A DNA stretch of 64,000 nt from an uncultured Fidelibacterota bacterium (lineage in GTDB: Bacteria > Fidelibacterota > Marinisomatia > Marinisomatales > Marinisomataceae). Position numbers and translations under genes: made by a program. Numbering within the stretch: position 1 is the first letter of the stretch; every line of letters begins with the position of its first letter. Shown one piece after another: positions 25,223-33,654 of the stretch. Below the pieces are notes generated by a model. The model was given only the letters and a program-made list of their open reading frames with translations, did no database searches and was not told the origin of the DNA. The stretch lies in NCBI GenBank assembly GCA_902629855.1, contig CACOSI010000002.1, positions 69,501-133,500 of the forward strand, given 5' to 3'.

Positions 25223-27556
25223 ATGAAATACATATTTAGTTTATTTATATTAATTAGTGCATTATCAGCACAAAATGTTGTTGCCGATTCAGACTCAACG
25301 AATCCCATTGCTTTAGAAGGTGTCGAGGTTTATTCTTCATTGATGCAAGTCAATGAAGGTGACTTAGCAGCTTCAGCAATTATTTTCAATGATGAATTAG
25401 AAATGATGGAAGGTCAACACTTTAGTGATATATTGCTTAAAGTTCCGAACCTTAATTATGCAGGTGGAACCTCTCGTCCAAGATATTTTCAAATTCGAGG
25501 AGAAGGATCTTTAAGTCGTTATGCGGACCAAGGACCTCCAAGTACATATGTTGGACTTGTTCTTGACGGGGCTGATTTATCAGAGCTCGGTATGATTACA
25601 CCCTTATTTGATATGGAACAGATTGAGGTGTTAATGGGTGTTCAAACCAGTTTATTTGGTGCAGCTGCTTCAAGTGGATTGATTAATTTTAAAACCACTG
25701 ATCCAACTGACAAAAAAGAGGGATATTTCATGACCCAATTTGGTTCACAGAATACTTATACTAATGGTTTAGTGTATAATTTACCATTAGAAAATGATTG
25801 GAAGCTTCGACTAGTTGCGCACGCCAATATATCAGATGGTTACAAAAAAAATATTGGTTTAGGTGATTATGCTTCAGCAAATAGAGATGAGACATCTTTT
25901 AGAGCTAAGCTTTTGAAAACAGGTGAAAATAATATAACCCAAAAATATACTATGATATTCTCTGACTTTGACAATGGATATGACAATTGGGCACCTGATA
26001 ATAATACCGATCACATAACATATTCTGACAATCCAGGAAAGGACAGTCAAAAATCTCAAATATTTATAGCTGATTATCGTTATGATCTTGGAGATGATTT
26101 TGTTGACTTAAATATTGGAATGACAAAAAATGAAACTCTTCATAGTTATGATTCAGATTGGGGAAATTATGATTTTTGGCTTGGTTATGAAGATCACGAT
26201 GAGCATGGAGATGATCATGACGGAGATGAAGATGGAGATGACCACGATGGAGACCATGATGGTCATGAAGAGCACATTGAATTTGAAGCAAAAGGTTATG
26301 ATTTCTTTGATTCATTTAATAGAGACATTGACACAAGAACAGTTGACTTAAGATTTACAAGCAATAGAGCTAATAATAATAAAGTTGATTACGTTTTTGG
26401 TTTATATCAGTCCAATTATGATGAAACAACTGATGCTTTAGGATATTTATATGGAGGATCAGCTTTTGGTTTATCATCGGGATATGATATTACTACAAAA
26501 TCCGTTTATGGTGAGTTAGCTTTTAACTTCAGCAATGATTCTTCTCTATCCCTTGCTTTAAGAAATGAAAGAAGAAGTATGTCATACTTTGACTTTGATG
26601 ACAAGAGCAATGACTTTGATATCAGAGGAGAAAATAACGTATCTTACAAAGTTTCTTATGAAATTCATCCAACTTCTAATCTTCACTGGTTTATGTATTA
26701 TGCTGAAGGCTATCACCCAGCTGGTATAAATCAAAATCCTTATTTAGACGCTGATGAAAAAACATATGATAAAGAAACATACTATGATATTACCACTGGT
26801 ATAAGATGGTATACAGATAATATTAAGTTGACAACATCACTGTTTTATTTAGAGCACGTTGGCCATATTTATGAAACAAGTGAGCAACTTGATCCCACAA
26901 ATCCAAATGCATTTGCCTTCTTTAAAGCAAATGCAGATTCTGGTTATGAGTATGGTTCAGAATCATCAGGTGAGTTTAAATTAGGAGATAAACTAACAAT
27001 TAACGCATCTCTTGGTTTATTAAGTAGTGAAATCGAAATAGGCGGTCATGATGAGCATGGTGATGAACATGGAGACCATGATGATCATGGCGATGAACAT
27101 GGAGACGATCATGACGGAGACGATCATGACGGAGATGATCATGATGAAGATCATGATGGTGACCACGATGATCACGGAGACCACGACGACCACGGTGACC
27201 ACGAAGGTCACTTACATGGTCCTAAAGCTCATTCACCAAATTGGAACTATAGTTTATCCTTTAATTATAATTTCACAGATAATAGCTCATTAATGGTTGA
27301 GGTAGCAGGTAAGGATGGTTTTGTTTTTGATTCAGCTCATGCAGAATATGAATCTGAGCCATATCATTTATTAAATGCTTATTATTCTCATACGATTAAT
27401 GATCTTAAAATAGGCTTCTATGCAAAAAATATCCTTGATGAAAGCTATGCTGATAGAGGATTTATTTTTGCTCTAGAGCCACCATTTGAGGAAAAACTAT
27501 ATAAATCCTTTGCTCCTCCAAGAGAGATTGGATTGTCATTAACATATAGTTTCTAA
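25223..27556 (+). CDS. TonB-dependent outer-membrane receptor with His/Asp-rich loops (putative metal receptor)
   Basis: A 777-residue protein with a signal peptide (about 1-16), a plug domain at about 45-160 (LLKVPNLNYAGGTSRPRYFQ, QIEVLMGVQTSLFGAAASSG) and a 22-strand-type barrel ending in LSLTYSF with terminal Phe. Two extracellular-loop-sized insertions are extremely rich in His, Asp and Gly: about residues 324-352 and 607-666. ZnuD-type zinc receptors carry comparable His-rich loops, so zinc or copper uptake is inferred. A strong AGGAG precedes the ATG. The upstream small His/Cys protein fits the same role. It resembles neither SusC nor a siderophore-specific type clearly. Confidence 0.88.
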   Translation: MKYIFSLFILISALSAQNVVADSDSTNPIALEGVEVYSSLMQVNEGDLAASAIIFNDELEMMEGQHFSDILLKVPNLNYAGGTSRPRYFQIRGEGSLSRYADQGPPSTYVGLVLDGADLSELGMITPLFDMEQIEVLMGVQTSLFGAAASSGLINFKTTDPTDKKEGYFMTQFGSQNTYTNGLVYNLPLENDWKLRLVAHANISDGYKKNIGLGDYASANRDETSFRAKLLKTGENNITQKYTMIFSDFDNGYDNWAPDNNTDHITYSDNPGKDSQKSQIFIADYRYDLGDDFVDLNIGMTKNETLHSYDSDWGNYDFWLGYEDHDEHGDDHDGDEDGDDHDGDHDGHEEHIEFEAKGYDFFDSFNRDIDTRTVDLRFTSNRANNNKVDYVFGLYQSNYDETTDALGYLYGGSAFGLSSGYDITTKSVYGELAFNFSNDSSLSLALRNERRSMSYFDFDDKSNDFDIRGENNVSYKVSYEIHPTSNLHWFMYYAEGYHPAGINQNPYLDADEKTYDKETYYDITTGIRWYTDNIKLTTSLFYLEHVGHIYETSEQLDPTNPNAFAFFKANADSGYEYGSESSGEFKLGDKLTINASLGLLSSEIEIGGHDEHGDEHGDHDDHGDEHGDDHDGDDHDGDDHDEDHDGDHDDHGDHDDHGDHEGHLHGPKAHSPNWNYSLSFNYNFTDNSSLMVEVAGKDGFVFDSAHAEYESEPYHLLNAYYSHTINDLKIGFYAKNILDESYADRGFIFALEPPFEEKLYKSFAPPREIGLSLTYSF
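26194..26277 (+). repeat. Degenerate His/Asp-coding tandem repeat, first copy
   Basis: Repeats of GATCATGACGGAGAT-like units (9-15 bp) encode alternating His, Asp, Glu and Gly in the receptor. They are more GC-rich than the surroundings and create long spurious antisense frames. Confidence 0.7.
27044..27219 (+). repeat. Degenerate His/Asp-coding tandem repeat, second copy
   Basis: A longer array of the same type, with units such as GACGATCATGACGGA and GACCACGACGACCAC, coding for about 59 residues of His, Asp, Glu and Gly. Similarity to the first array suggests shared origin or convergent composition; length variation between strains is likely. Confidence 0.75.
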
Positions 27557-27567
27557 TGTCTTATTTT

Positions 27568-27603
27568 CATAATTTAGCGGGTATTAGTACCCGCTAAATT
27601 ATG
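27568..27603 (+). promoter_or_regulatory. Perfect 16-bp hairpin containing the polA start codon
   Basis: CATAATTTAGCGGGTA (27568-27583) pairs perfectly with TACCCGCTAAATTATG (27588-27603) around a TTAG loop. The last three bases are the polA ATG, so the start codon pairs with CAT. There is no T-tract after the stem and no Shine-Dalgarno before the ATG. It may also end transcription of the TonB receptor gene. Confidence 0.75.
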
Positions 27604-30315
27604 AGTCCTAAAGAACAAAAAAGATTATTTATTATAGATGGTTATGCCACTTTATATAGAGCGCATTATGCTCTTATAAGAAATCCTCTAACAAATTCAG
27701 CCGGCACACCTACAAGTGCCATTTTCGGCTTTGCGAATCAAATTTTTCAGATTATTGATGATGAAAAACCTGATTACTTAGTTACCGCATTTGATTCAAA
27801 AGGTAAAAATTTTCGACACGAAATATTTTCAGACTATAAAGCCAATAGATCTGAAATGCCTGATGAAATTCAACAACAATTACCATATTTATGGAAGCTT
27901 TTAGAGGCAATGAATATACCAGTTTTAAGAGTAGATGGAGTAGAAGCTGATGACATTATTGGAACTGTAGCAAAAAAATGTAATGATAATAATCTTCAAT
28001 GCAATATTGTAAGTGGTGATAAAGATTTTATGCAATTAATTAACGATTCTACATTTTTATATGCACCACAAGCAAGAAAAAGAGAAAAAGAGATTTTTAA
28101 TTCAGATAAAGTTATAGAAAAATGGGGCGTTGGTCCTGAAAATATTATTGATTTATTAGGTTTAATGGGTGACAGCTCAGATAATGTTCCTGGCGTACAA
28201 GGTGTTGGACCAAAAACTGCAATGAAACTTATAAAAGACTTTGGTTCAATTGAAAATATTTACTCAAATATTGATGATATAAAAAATGAAAAAATGAGAG
28301 AAAAGCTAATAAATAATAAGGAAAATGCTCTTCTCAGTAAACAGCTTGTTACAATTCTTACTGACGTTCAAATTGATTCTTCAGTAGAAAGTTTTTTAAA
28401 AAGAGAAATGAATGATAAAGATTTGGAAGAAATTTTTAAAGAGCTTGAATTCTCAGGACTCCTAAAAAGAATAGGCTCTGAGGAGACAATTAAAGTAAAA
28501 TCAGTTCAAAGAAAGAAGGATTATAAAAACATAATGTCAATTGAAGACTTAATTGGTTTTACTGAAACGCTTGAACCTGGAAAGTGGTTATCAGTTGACC
28601 TTGAAACTACCTCAGTTAATCCAATGAAAGCTGAGATAGTAGGTTTTAGTTTTTCAACAAAGAAAAATACTGGATATTATATTCCAATACTTTTTAAAGA
28701 TAAAAAGAATAATCTTTTTGGAAACAATGACTTAGATGAAGTAGTTAGAATTTTAAAACCTTTTTTAGAAGATGAAAATATTCCTAAAACAGGACAAAAT
28801 ATAAAATATGATGCTTTAATTATGAAAAGATATGGTATTGAGCTAAAAGGAATTGAATTTGATACAATGATAGCAGCTCACTTACTCAATCCAAATGCAA
28901 GATCATACAAATTAGATAATTTATCATTAGCTCATTTAAACTATAAGATGGTGCCCATTAAAGATTTAATTGGCGTTGGTAAAAATCAAATTACCATGGA
29001 TCAGGTATTACTTGATGATATATCATTTTATGCTGCTGAGGATGCTGATGTTGTAATCGAACTAACAGAAATTTTTTTAAAAGATTTAAAAAAACAAAAA
29101 TTATTTAATTATTTCAAGTCAATAGAAATTGATCTTTTACCAGTATTAATTGACATGCAATATAATGGAATTTTTGTTGATAAAGAGTATTTAGAGGAAA
29201 GGTCAAATGAAATTGGAAAGAAAATCAACGAACTTGAAATTGAAATAACCAAGATTGCTGGCGAAAAATTTAATCTAAATTCCTCACAACAATTAGCCGT
29301 AATTCTTTTTGACAAACTTCAGCTTCCCATGATAAAAAAAAGATCTACTGCTGAAGCAGTTCTAAAAGATCTGGAGAATAAACATCCATTACCAATGCTT
29401 ATTTTACAATACAGAAAGCTATATAAGCTAAAAAATACATATCTAGACCCGCTTCCTTTAAGTATAATTACCTCAACTGGCAGAGTTCATTCATCGTTTA
29501 ACCAGACTATGACAGCGACTGGTAGATTATCAACCAGTAGTCCAAATTTTCAAAATATTCCTATTAGAACAGAAGATGGAAAAGAGGTCAGAAAAGCAAT
29601 TAGAGCTCGCTCCGATAAGTACCAAATTTTTTCTGCTGATTATTCTCAAGTAGAGCTTAGAGTTATGGCTCATTTAAGTGGAGATGAGTCTCTTATTTTA
29701 GCTTTAAATAATGGAGAGGATATTCATACTTTTACTGCAAAAAATATATTCAATGTTGATAATGATGAAAAGGTACTACCTGAAATGAGAAGAATAGCAA
29801 AGATTGTTAACTTTGGTATTATGTATGGAGCGGGACCATTTCGTCTTAGTCAAGAATTGGATGTTCCATTTAACGAAGCAAAGCAAATCAAGGATGCTTA
29901 TTTTAATAAGTACAAAGGAATTGAAAGATATATTGAAACATCCAAAAAGCATATTAAAGAAAGTAAATCAGTTGAAACATTATTAGGTAGAAAAAGAGCA
30001 GTTTGGGATTCTGATAGTCAAAATAAAATTAGAAGAGATGCAGCCGAAAGAATGGCAATAAATATGCCAATCCAAGGTACTGCAGCCGAAATGATAAAAT
30101 TAGCAATGATAAAGATTCATCGAATTATAAAAAAAGAAAATTTAAAATCTATGTTAATTATGCAAATTCACGATGAACTACTTCTTGAAGTTCACAAAGA
30201 CGAATTAGATTATATTACTAAAATCGTTGTTGAGAATATGAAAAATGCTATGAAATTAGATGTTCCAATTGAAATAGACTTTGGATCGGGACCATCTTGG
30301 TACGAGGCCCATTAA
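27601..30315 (+). CDS. polA: DNA polymerase I
   Basis: A 904-residue protein with all three domains: the 5'-3' nuclease (LFIIDGYATLYRAHYAL, VRVDGVEADDIIG-like segment; about 1-290), the 3'-5' proofreading domain (VDLETTSV near 331, GQNIKYDA, YAAEDADV, all acidic residues kept; about 310-500) and the polymerase (SADYSQVELRVMAHLSGD, RIAKIVNFGIMYGAG, QIHDELLLEV; about 520-904). It acts in Okazaki fragment processing and repair. The ATG at 27601 is the only usable start because an in-frame stop lies two codons upstream. That ATG sits in a hairpin without a Shine-Dalgarno. Confidence 0.96.
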   Translation: MSPKEQKRLFIIDGYATLYRAHYALIRNPLTNSAGTPTSAIFGFANQIFQIIDDEKPDYLVTAFDSKGKNFRHEIFSDYKANRSEMPDEIQQQLPYLWKLLEAMNIPVLRVDGVEADDIIGTVAKKCNDNNLQCNIVSGDKDFMQLINDSTFLYAPQARKREKEIFNSDKVIEKWGVGPENIIDLLGLMGDSSDNVPGVQGVGPKTAMKLIKDFGSIENIYSNIDDIKNEKMREKLINNKENALLSKQLVTILTDVQIDSSVESFLKREMNDKDLEEIFKELEFSGLLKRIGSEETIKVKSVQRKKDYKNIMSIEDLIGFTETLEPGKWLSVDLETTSVNPMKAEIVGFSFSTKKNTGYYIPILFKDKKNNLFGNNDLDEVVRILKPFLEDENIPKTGQNIKYDALIMKRYGIELKGIEFDTMIAAHLLNPNARSYKLDNLSLAHLNYKMVPIKDLIGVGKNQITMDQVLLDDISFYAAEDADVVIELTEIFLKDLKKQKLFNYFKSIEIDLLPVLIDMQYNGIFVDKEYLEERSNEIGKKINELEIEITKIAGEKFNLNSSQQLAVILFDKLQLPMIKKRSTAEAVLKDLENKHPLPMLILQYRKLYKLKNTYLDPLPLSIITSTGRVHSSFNQTMTATGRLSTSSPNFQNIPIRTEDGKEVRKAIRARSDKYQIFSADYSQVELRVMAHLSGDESLILALNNGEDIHTFTAKNIFNVDNDEKVLPEMRRIAKIVNFGIMYGAGPFRLSQELDVPFNEAKQIKDAYFNKYKGIERYIETSKKHIKESKSVETLLGRKRAVWDSDSQNKIRRDAAERMAINMPIQGTAAEMIKLAMIKIHRIIKKENLKSMLIMQIHDELLLEVHKDELDYITKIVVENMKNAMKLDVPIEIDFGSGPSWYEAH

Positions 30316-31415
30316 TGAGTTATTTCGGGCCAAAAATTTTTATTGACCTAAAAAGGTTGTCAAATAACTATCAATTATTGGTAAAAGAAATTAAAGATTT
30401 GTCAATAATGGCAACCGTCAAAGCTAACGCTTATGGGCATGGAGCAATAGAAGTCTCTAAAACTTTAGAAAAAGAGGGAGTTAGATATCTAGCTGTCTTT
30501 ACAATTGATGAAGCAATTGAGTTAAGAAAAGCTGGAATCAAATCAGATATTTTCATTTATTCTAAAATGGATCCAAAAAGAATTGATGAAGCTCAAAAAA
30601 ACAACCTGACACTTAATGTTTCATCATTTGAAGATCTTAAAACCTTAGATAATTTTTCTGGTAGAATAAAAGGACATTTAAAGTTTGATACTGGAATGAC
30701 AAGGTTGGGTGTTCCATTTGATAAAGCTGAAGAATTCTTAAAAAAAGCTAAAAAAATTTCATCTTTAGAAATAGAAGGCCTTTATTCTCATTTTGCAACT
30801 GCAGATGAAGGAGACCTATCTTATGCGACAAATCAACTTAAAAAATTTAATAAAGTGCTTGATTTTGCAAATCATCTAAAAATAAAAGCAAAGTTCATTC
30901 ATTGCAGCAACAGTGGTGCAATCTTAAATCTTCCTAATTCAAGATTTAACATGGTTAGAGCAGGGATGCTACTATATGGTGCTTTTCCTTCTGATGATGT
31001 ACCTCAAGATTTATCAATAGAACCTGTTATGACATTTACAGCACCTGTTGTTGAGGTTAGAGATGTCAAAAAAGGAACATTAATTAGCTATGGTGGCGCA
31101 TATGAAACTAAAAAAGATACCAAAATTGCTGTTATTCAAGCAGGTTTTGCTGATGGTGTTCCAAGACCTTGGTATATTAATGGTTATGTTTTATTTAAAA
31201 ATCAAAAAATGAAGATAACTGGAAGAATTTGTATGGATCAACTAATGATTGATATAAAAAATAGTAATATAGCTTATGGAGACGAGGTTCTCATTTTTGG
31301 ATCTAATGATAATGGCACTATTGATATTAATGAAATAGCTGAAAAAATTGATTCCACGTCTTACGTCATAGTTACATCAGTTGGTATTAGACCAAAAAGA
31401 ATACATAAAAAATAA
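30315..31415 (+). CDS. alr: Alanine racemase
   Basis: The ATG at 30315 overlaps the polA stop by one base and has GAGG about 8 bases upstream, so it is preferred over the TTG at 30297. The 366-residue PLP enzyme has ATVKANAYGHGA with the catalytic Lys near residue 35, KFDTGMTRLG, MVRAGMLLYG and GRICMDQLMIDI. It makes D-Ala for peptidoglycan, which fits the wall genes elsewhere in the window. No ddl is seen nearby. Confidence 0.95.
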   Translation: MSYFGPKIFIDLKRLSNNYQLLVKEIKDLSIMATVKANAYGHGAIEVSKTLEKEGVRYLAVFTIDEAIELRKAGIKSDIFIYSKMDPKRIDEAQKNNLTLNVSSFEDLKTLDNFSGRIKGHLKFDTGMTRLGVPFDKAEEFLKKAKKISSLEIEGLYSHFATADEGDLSYATNQLKKFNKVLDFANHLKIKAKFIHCSNSGAILNLPNSRFNMVRAGMLLYGAFPSDDVPQDLSIEPVMTFTAPVVEVRDVKKGTLISYGGAYETKKDTKIAVIQAGFADGVPRPWYINGYVLFKNQKMKITGRICMDQLMIDIKNSNIAYGDEVLIFGSNDNGTIDINEIAEKIDSTSYVIVTSVGIRPKRIHKK

Positions 31416-31439
31416 ATCCATTAAAAATCTTGCATTTTA

Positions 31440-31459
31440 AACTTACGTTAACGTAAGTT
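31440..31459. promoter_or_regulatory. 20-bp perfect palindrome, likely operator of the MerR-type regulator
   Basis: AACTTACGTT is followed directly by its reverse complement AACGTAAGTT, 22 bp before the MerR-family start. The ACGTTAACGT core resembles operators described for LiuR-type MerR regulators of branched-chain amino-acid catabolism. Such regulators bind in the promoter of their own catabolic operon, exactly this position. Confidence 0.7.
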
Positions 31460-31480
31460 AAATCACTAAAACGTAATAAT

Positions 31481-31873
31481 ATGAATTTTAATAAAGAAAA
31501 ATTTTTTACCGTACCGGAATTGGCAAAAGATCTTGGTTTAACAGAACGTGCTATAAGATTTTATGAATCAAAAGGACTAGTCTCCCCAAAAAGAGCTGGT
31601 AATACTAGAATTTTTTCATATGGAGATAGAACCAGATTAAAGATTGTAGTGAGATCAAAAAAAGTGGGATTTTCATTAAAAGAAATTAAGGATTTCCTTG
31701 ATCTATATGATGTTAATTCAAATCATAAACAGCAAGCTAAAAATGGATTAAAAATTGTTGAAAAAAGAATGAATTCATTAAAAGATCAATATAAAGAAAT
31801 TGATATTATGTTGAATGATTTAAAAGGCATAAAAAAAGAACTTTCAAGAGTTATGAAATATGGAAGAAAATAA
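31481..31873 (+). CDS. MerR-family transcriptional regulator (LiuR-like)
   Basis: A 130-residue protein. FTVPELAKDLGLTERAIRFY at about 7-26 is the MerR winged helix-turn-helix, followed by ESKGLVSPKR and FSYGDRTRLKIVVRSKKVGF, then the dimerisation coiled coil at about 80-125. There is no cysteine set for metal binding, so it senses something else, probably an acyl-CoA. It overlaps the AtuA-like gene by 14 bp and so heads that catabolic operon. LiuR-like is inferred from size, operator and context. Confidence 0.88.
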   Translation: MNFNKEKFFTVPELAKDLGLTERAIRFYESKGLVSPKRAGNTRIFSYGDRTRLKIVVRSKKVGFSLKEIKDFLDLYDVNSNHKQQAKNGLKIVEKRMNSLKDQYKEIDIMLNDLKGIKKELSRVMKYGRK

Positions 31874-33653
31874 AAAAATTAAAATAGGATGTGCCTCTGC
31901 ATTTTGGGGAGATACTAATGATGCAGCTGCACAGCTCGTTAATAGTGAACAGATAGATTATCTAGTTTTTGATTTCTTGGCTGAGGTTACAATGTCAATT
32001 TTAGCTGCAGCAAAAATGAAAAATTCAAATTTAGGCTATGCTACAGATTTTGTAAATCAAACTGCGCCACTTTTGAGTAAAATAAAAACACAAGGAATTA
32101 AAGTTATTAGTAATGCTGGAGGAATTAATCCAGTTGCATGTAGAGAAGCTTTAAGCAAAGAAGCTGATAAACAAGGATTAAAATTCAATATTGCTATTGT
32201 TGAGGGAGACAATCTTTTTCATAAAAAAGAAAATTTTTTTGAGGGCAAAATTAAAGATATTGATACAAATAGTTTAATGCCGGAATCAGTAACGAGTATT
32301 AATGCATATTTAGGAGCAGAGCCAATAAGAAAGGCTTTAGATGAAGGGGCAGATATTATTATTACAGGAAGATGTGTAGATAGTGCCGTAACTTTAGCTC
32401 CTCTAATGTATGAGTTTGGTTGGAAATCAAATGATTACGATTTATTAGCTGCTGGAAGTTTAGCTGGTCACATCATTGAATGTGGAGCACAATGTAACGG
32501 AGGTAATTTTACTGATTGGCATTTAGTAGAAGATTTCGATAATATAGGTTTTCCAATCATTGAAGTTGATTCAACCGGAAGTTTTACAGTGTTCAAACCT
32601 GACAATACTGGAGGATTAGTTTCCTTTGGCACTGTTGCAGAGCAATTTTTATATGAAATTGGAGATCCAGGAGCATACATTTTACCGGACGTTACTTGTG
32701 ATTTCAGAGATGTTTCAATAAAAGAAATTGAAAAAGATAAGGTTCTAGTTTCGGGTGCAAAAGGTAAGCCTCCTACTAACACATATAAAGTTTCCGCAAC
32801 ATATCTAAATGGATATCGGACGCAAGCATCTGTAGTAATTGGTGGAATAGACTCAACTAAAAAAGCTCAAATTACAGCTGATGCAATACTAAAGAAAGCT
32901 TCTAGGATGTTAAAAGATTTGGGAATACAAGATTTTACAGATAAAAAAGTATCAATAATTGGTACTGAAACGATGTACGGAGATAATTCTAGAAATCCAA
33001 ATCCAAGAGAAGTTTTATTAAGAATTATTGCAACTCATCCTCAAAAAGAAGCTCTAGTATTATTATCAAGAGAAATTGCGCAAGGTTCAACAGGAATGAC
33101 ACCAGGATTTGTAAATATGCTTGGAGGAAGACCTTCAGTATCACCATCAATCAAGCTTTTTTCATTCCTTATTCCTAAAAAAGACGTAAGGTCATCAATT
33201 AACATTGATAAAAAAAGCATAGATATTTTTATTGATGATAATTATGATTCTAATTTTCAAACAACAGATGAAGTTTCTAATGAAGTTGAAAATAAATCTT
33301 TTCCAAATGAGGTTCCTCTTTATAAACTTGCTTTTGCAAGAAGCGGAGATAAAGGAGATCATAGTAATATTGGTGTTATTTCAAGAAAACCTGAAAATTT
33401 TTTCTATATTAAAAATCACTTAACTAGCCAAACTGTTAAAAAATATTTTTCACACGTAGCAAAAGGTGAAGTAATATGCTGGGAAGTACCAGGTATTCAT
33501 GCTTTAAATTTTTTATTAAAAAATTCCCTTGGTGGAGGAGGTATGGCTAGCCTCAATATTGATCCGCAAGGTAAGGCATACGCTCAACAGCTTCTTGATA
33601 TGATGATTCCAGTGCCAAAAGAAATTTATAATGAGTTAATAAATAGGGGATAA
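31860..33653 (+). CDS. AtuA-like protein (DUF1446 plus C-terminal AtuA-like domain)
   Basis: A 597-residue protein with the DUF1446 domain at about 5-450 (IKIGCASAFWGDTNDAA, FLAEVTMSILAAAK, VISNAGGINPVACREAL, GRCVDSAVTLAPLMYEFGW) and a C-terminal domain at about 485-595 (LYKLAFARSGDKGDHSNIG). This fused form occurs in acyl-CoA catabolic operons. AtuA is needed for acyclic terpene use in Pseudomonas, with the exact reaction debated. It lies between the regulator and the carboxylase beta gene. Substrate is unknown. Confidence 0.85.
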   Translation: MEENKKIKIGCASAFWGDTNDAAAQLVNSEQIDYLVFDFLAEVTMSILAAAKMKNSNLGYATDFVNQTAPLLSKIKTQGIKVISNAGGINPVACREALSKEADKQGLKFNIAIVEGDNLFHKKENFFEGKIKDIDTNSLMPESVTSINAYLGAEPIRKALDEGADIIITGRCVDSAVTLAPLMYEFGWKSNDYDLLAAGSLAGHIIECGAQCNGGNFTDWHLVEDFDNIGFPIIEVDSTGSFTVFKPDNTGGLVSFGTVAEQFLYEIGDPGAYILPDVTCDFRDVSIKEIEKDKVLVSGAKGKPPTNTYKVSATYLNGYRTQASVVIGGIDSTKKAQITADAILKKASRMLKDLGIQDFTDKKVSIIGTETMYGDNSRNPNPREVLLRIIATHPQKEALVLLSREIAQGSTGMTPGFVNMLGGRPSVSPSIKLFSFLIPKKDVRSSINIDKKSIDIFIDDNYDSNFQTTDEVSNEVENKSFPNEVPLYKLAFARSGDKGDHSNIGVISRKPENFFYIKNHLTSQTVKKYFSHVAKGEVICWEVPGIHALNFLLKNSLGGGGMASLNIDPQGKAYAQQLLDMMIPVPKEIYNELINRG

Positions 33654-33654
33654 T

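Noticed and set aside
26064-26315. Antisense and alternative frames over the His/Asp repeats (also 27020-27293)
   Set aside because: They arise from the repeat composition and run inside the well-supported TonB receptor frame.
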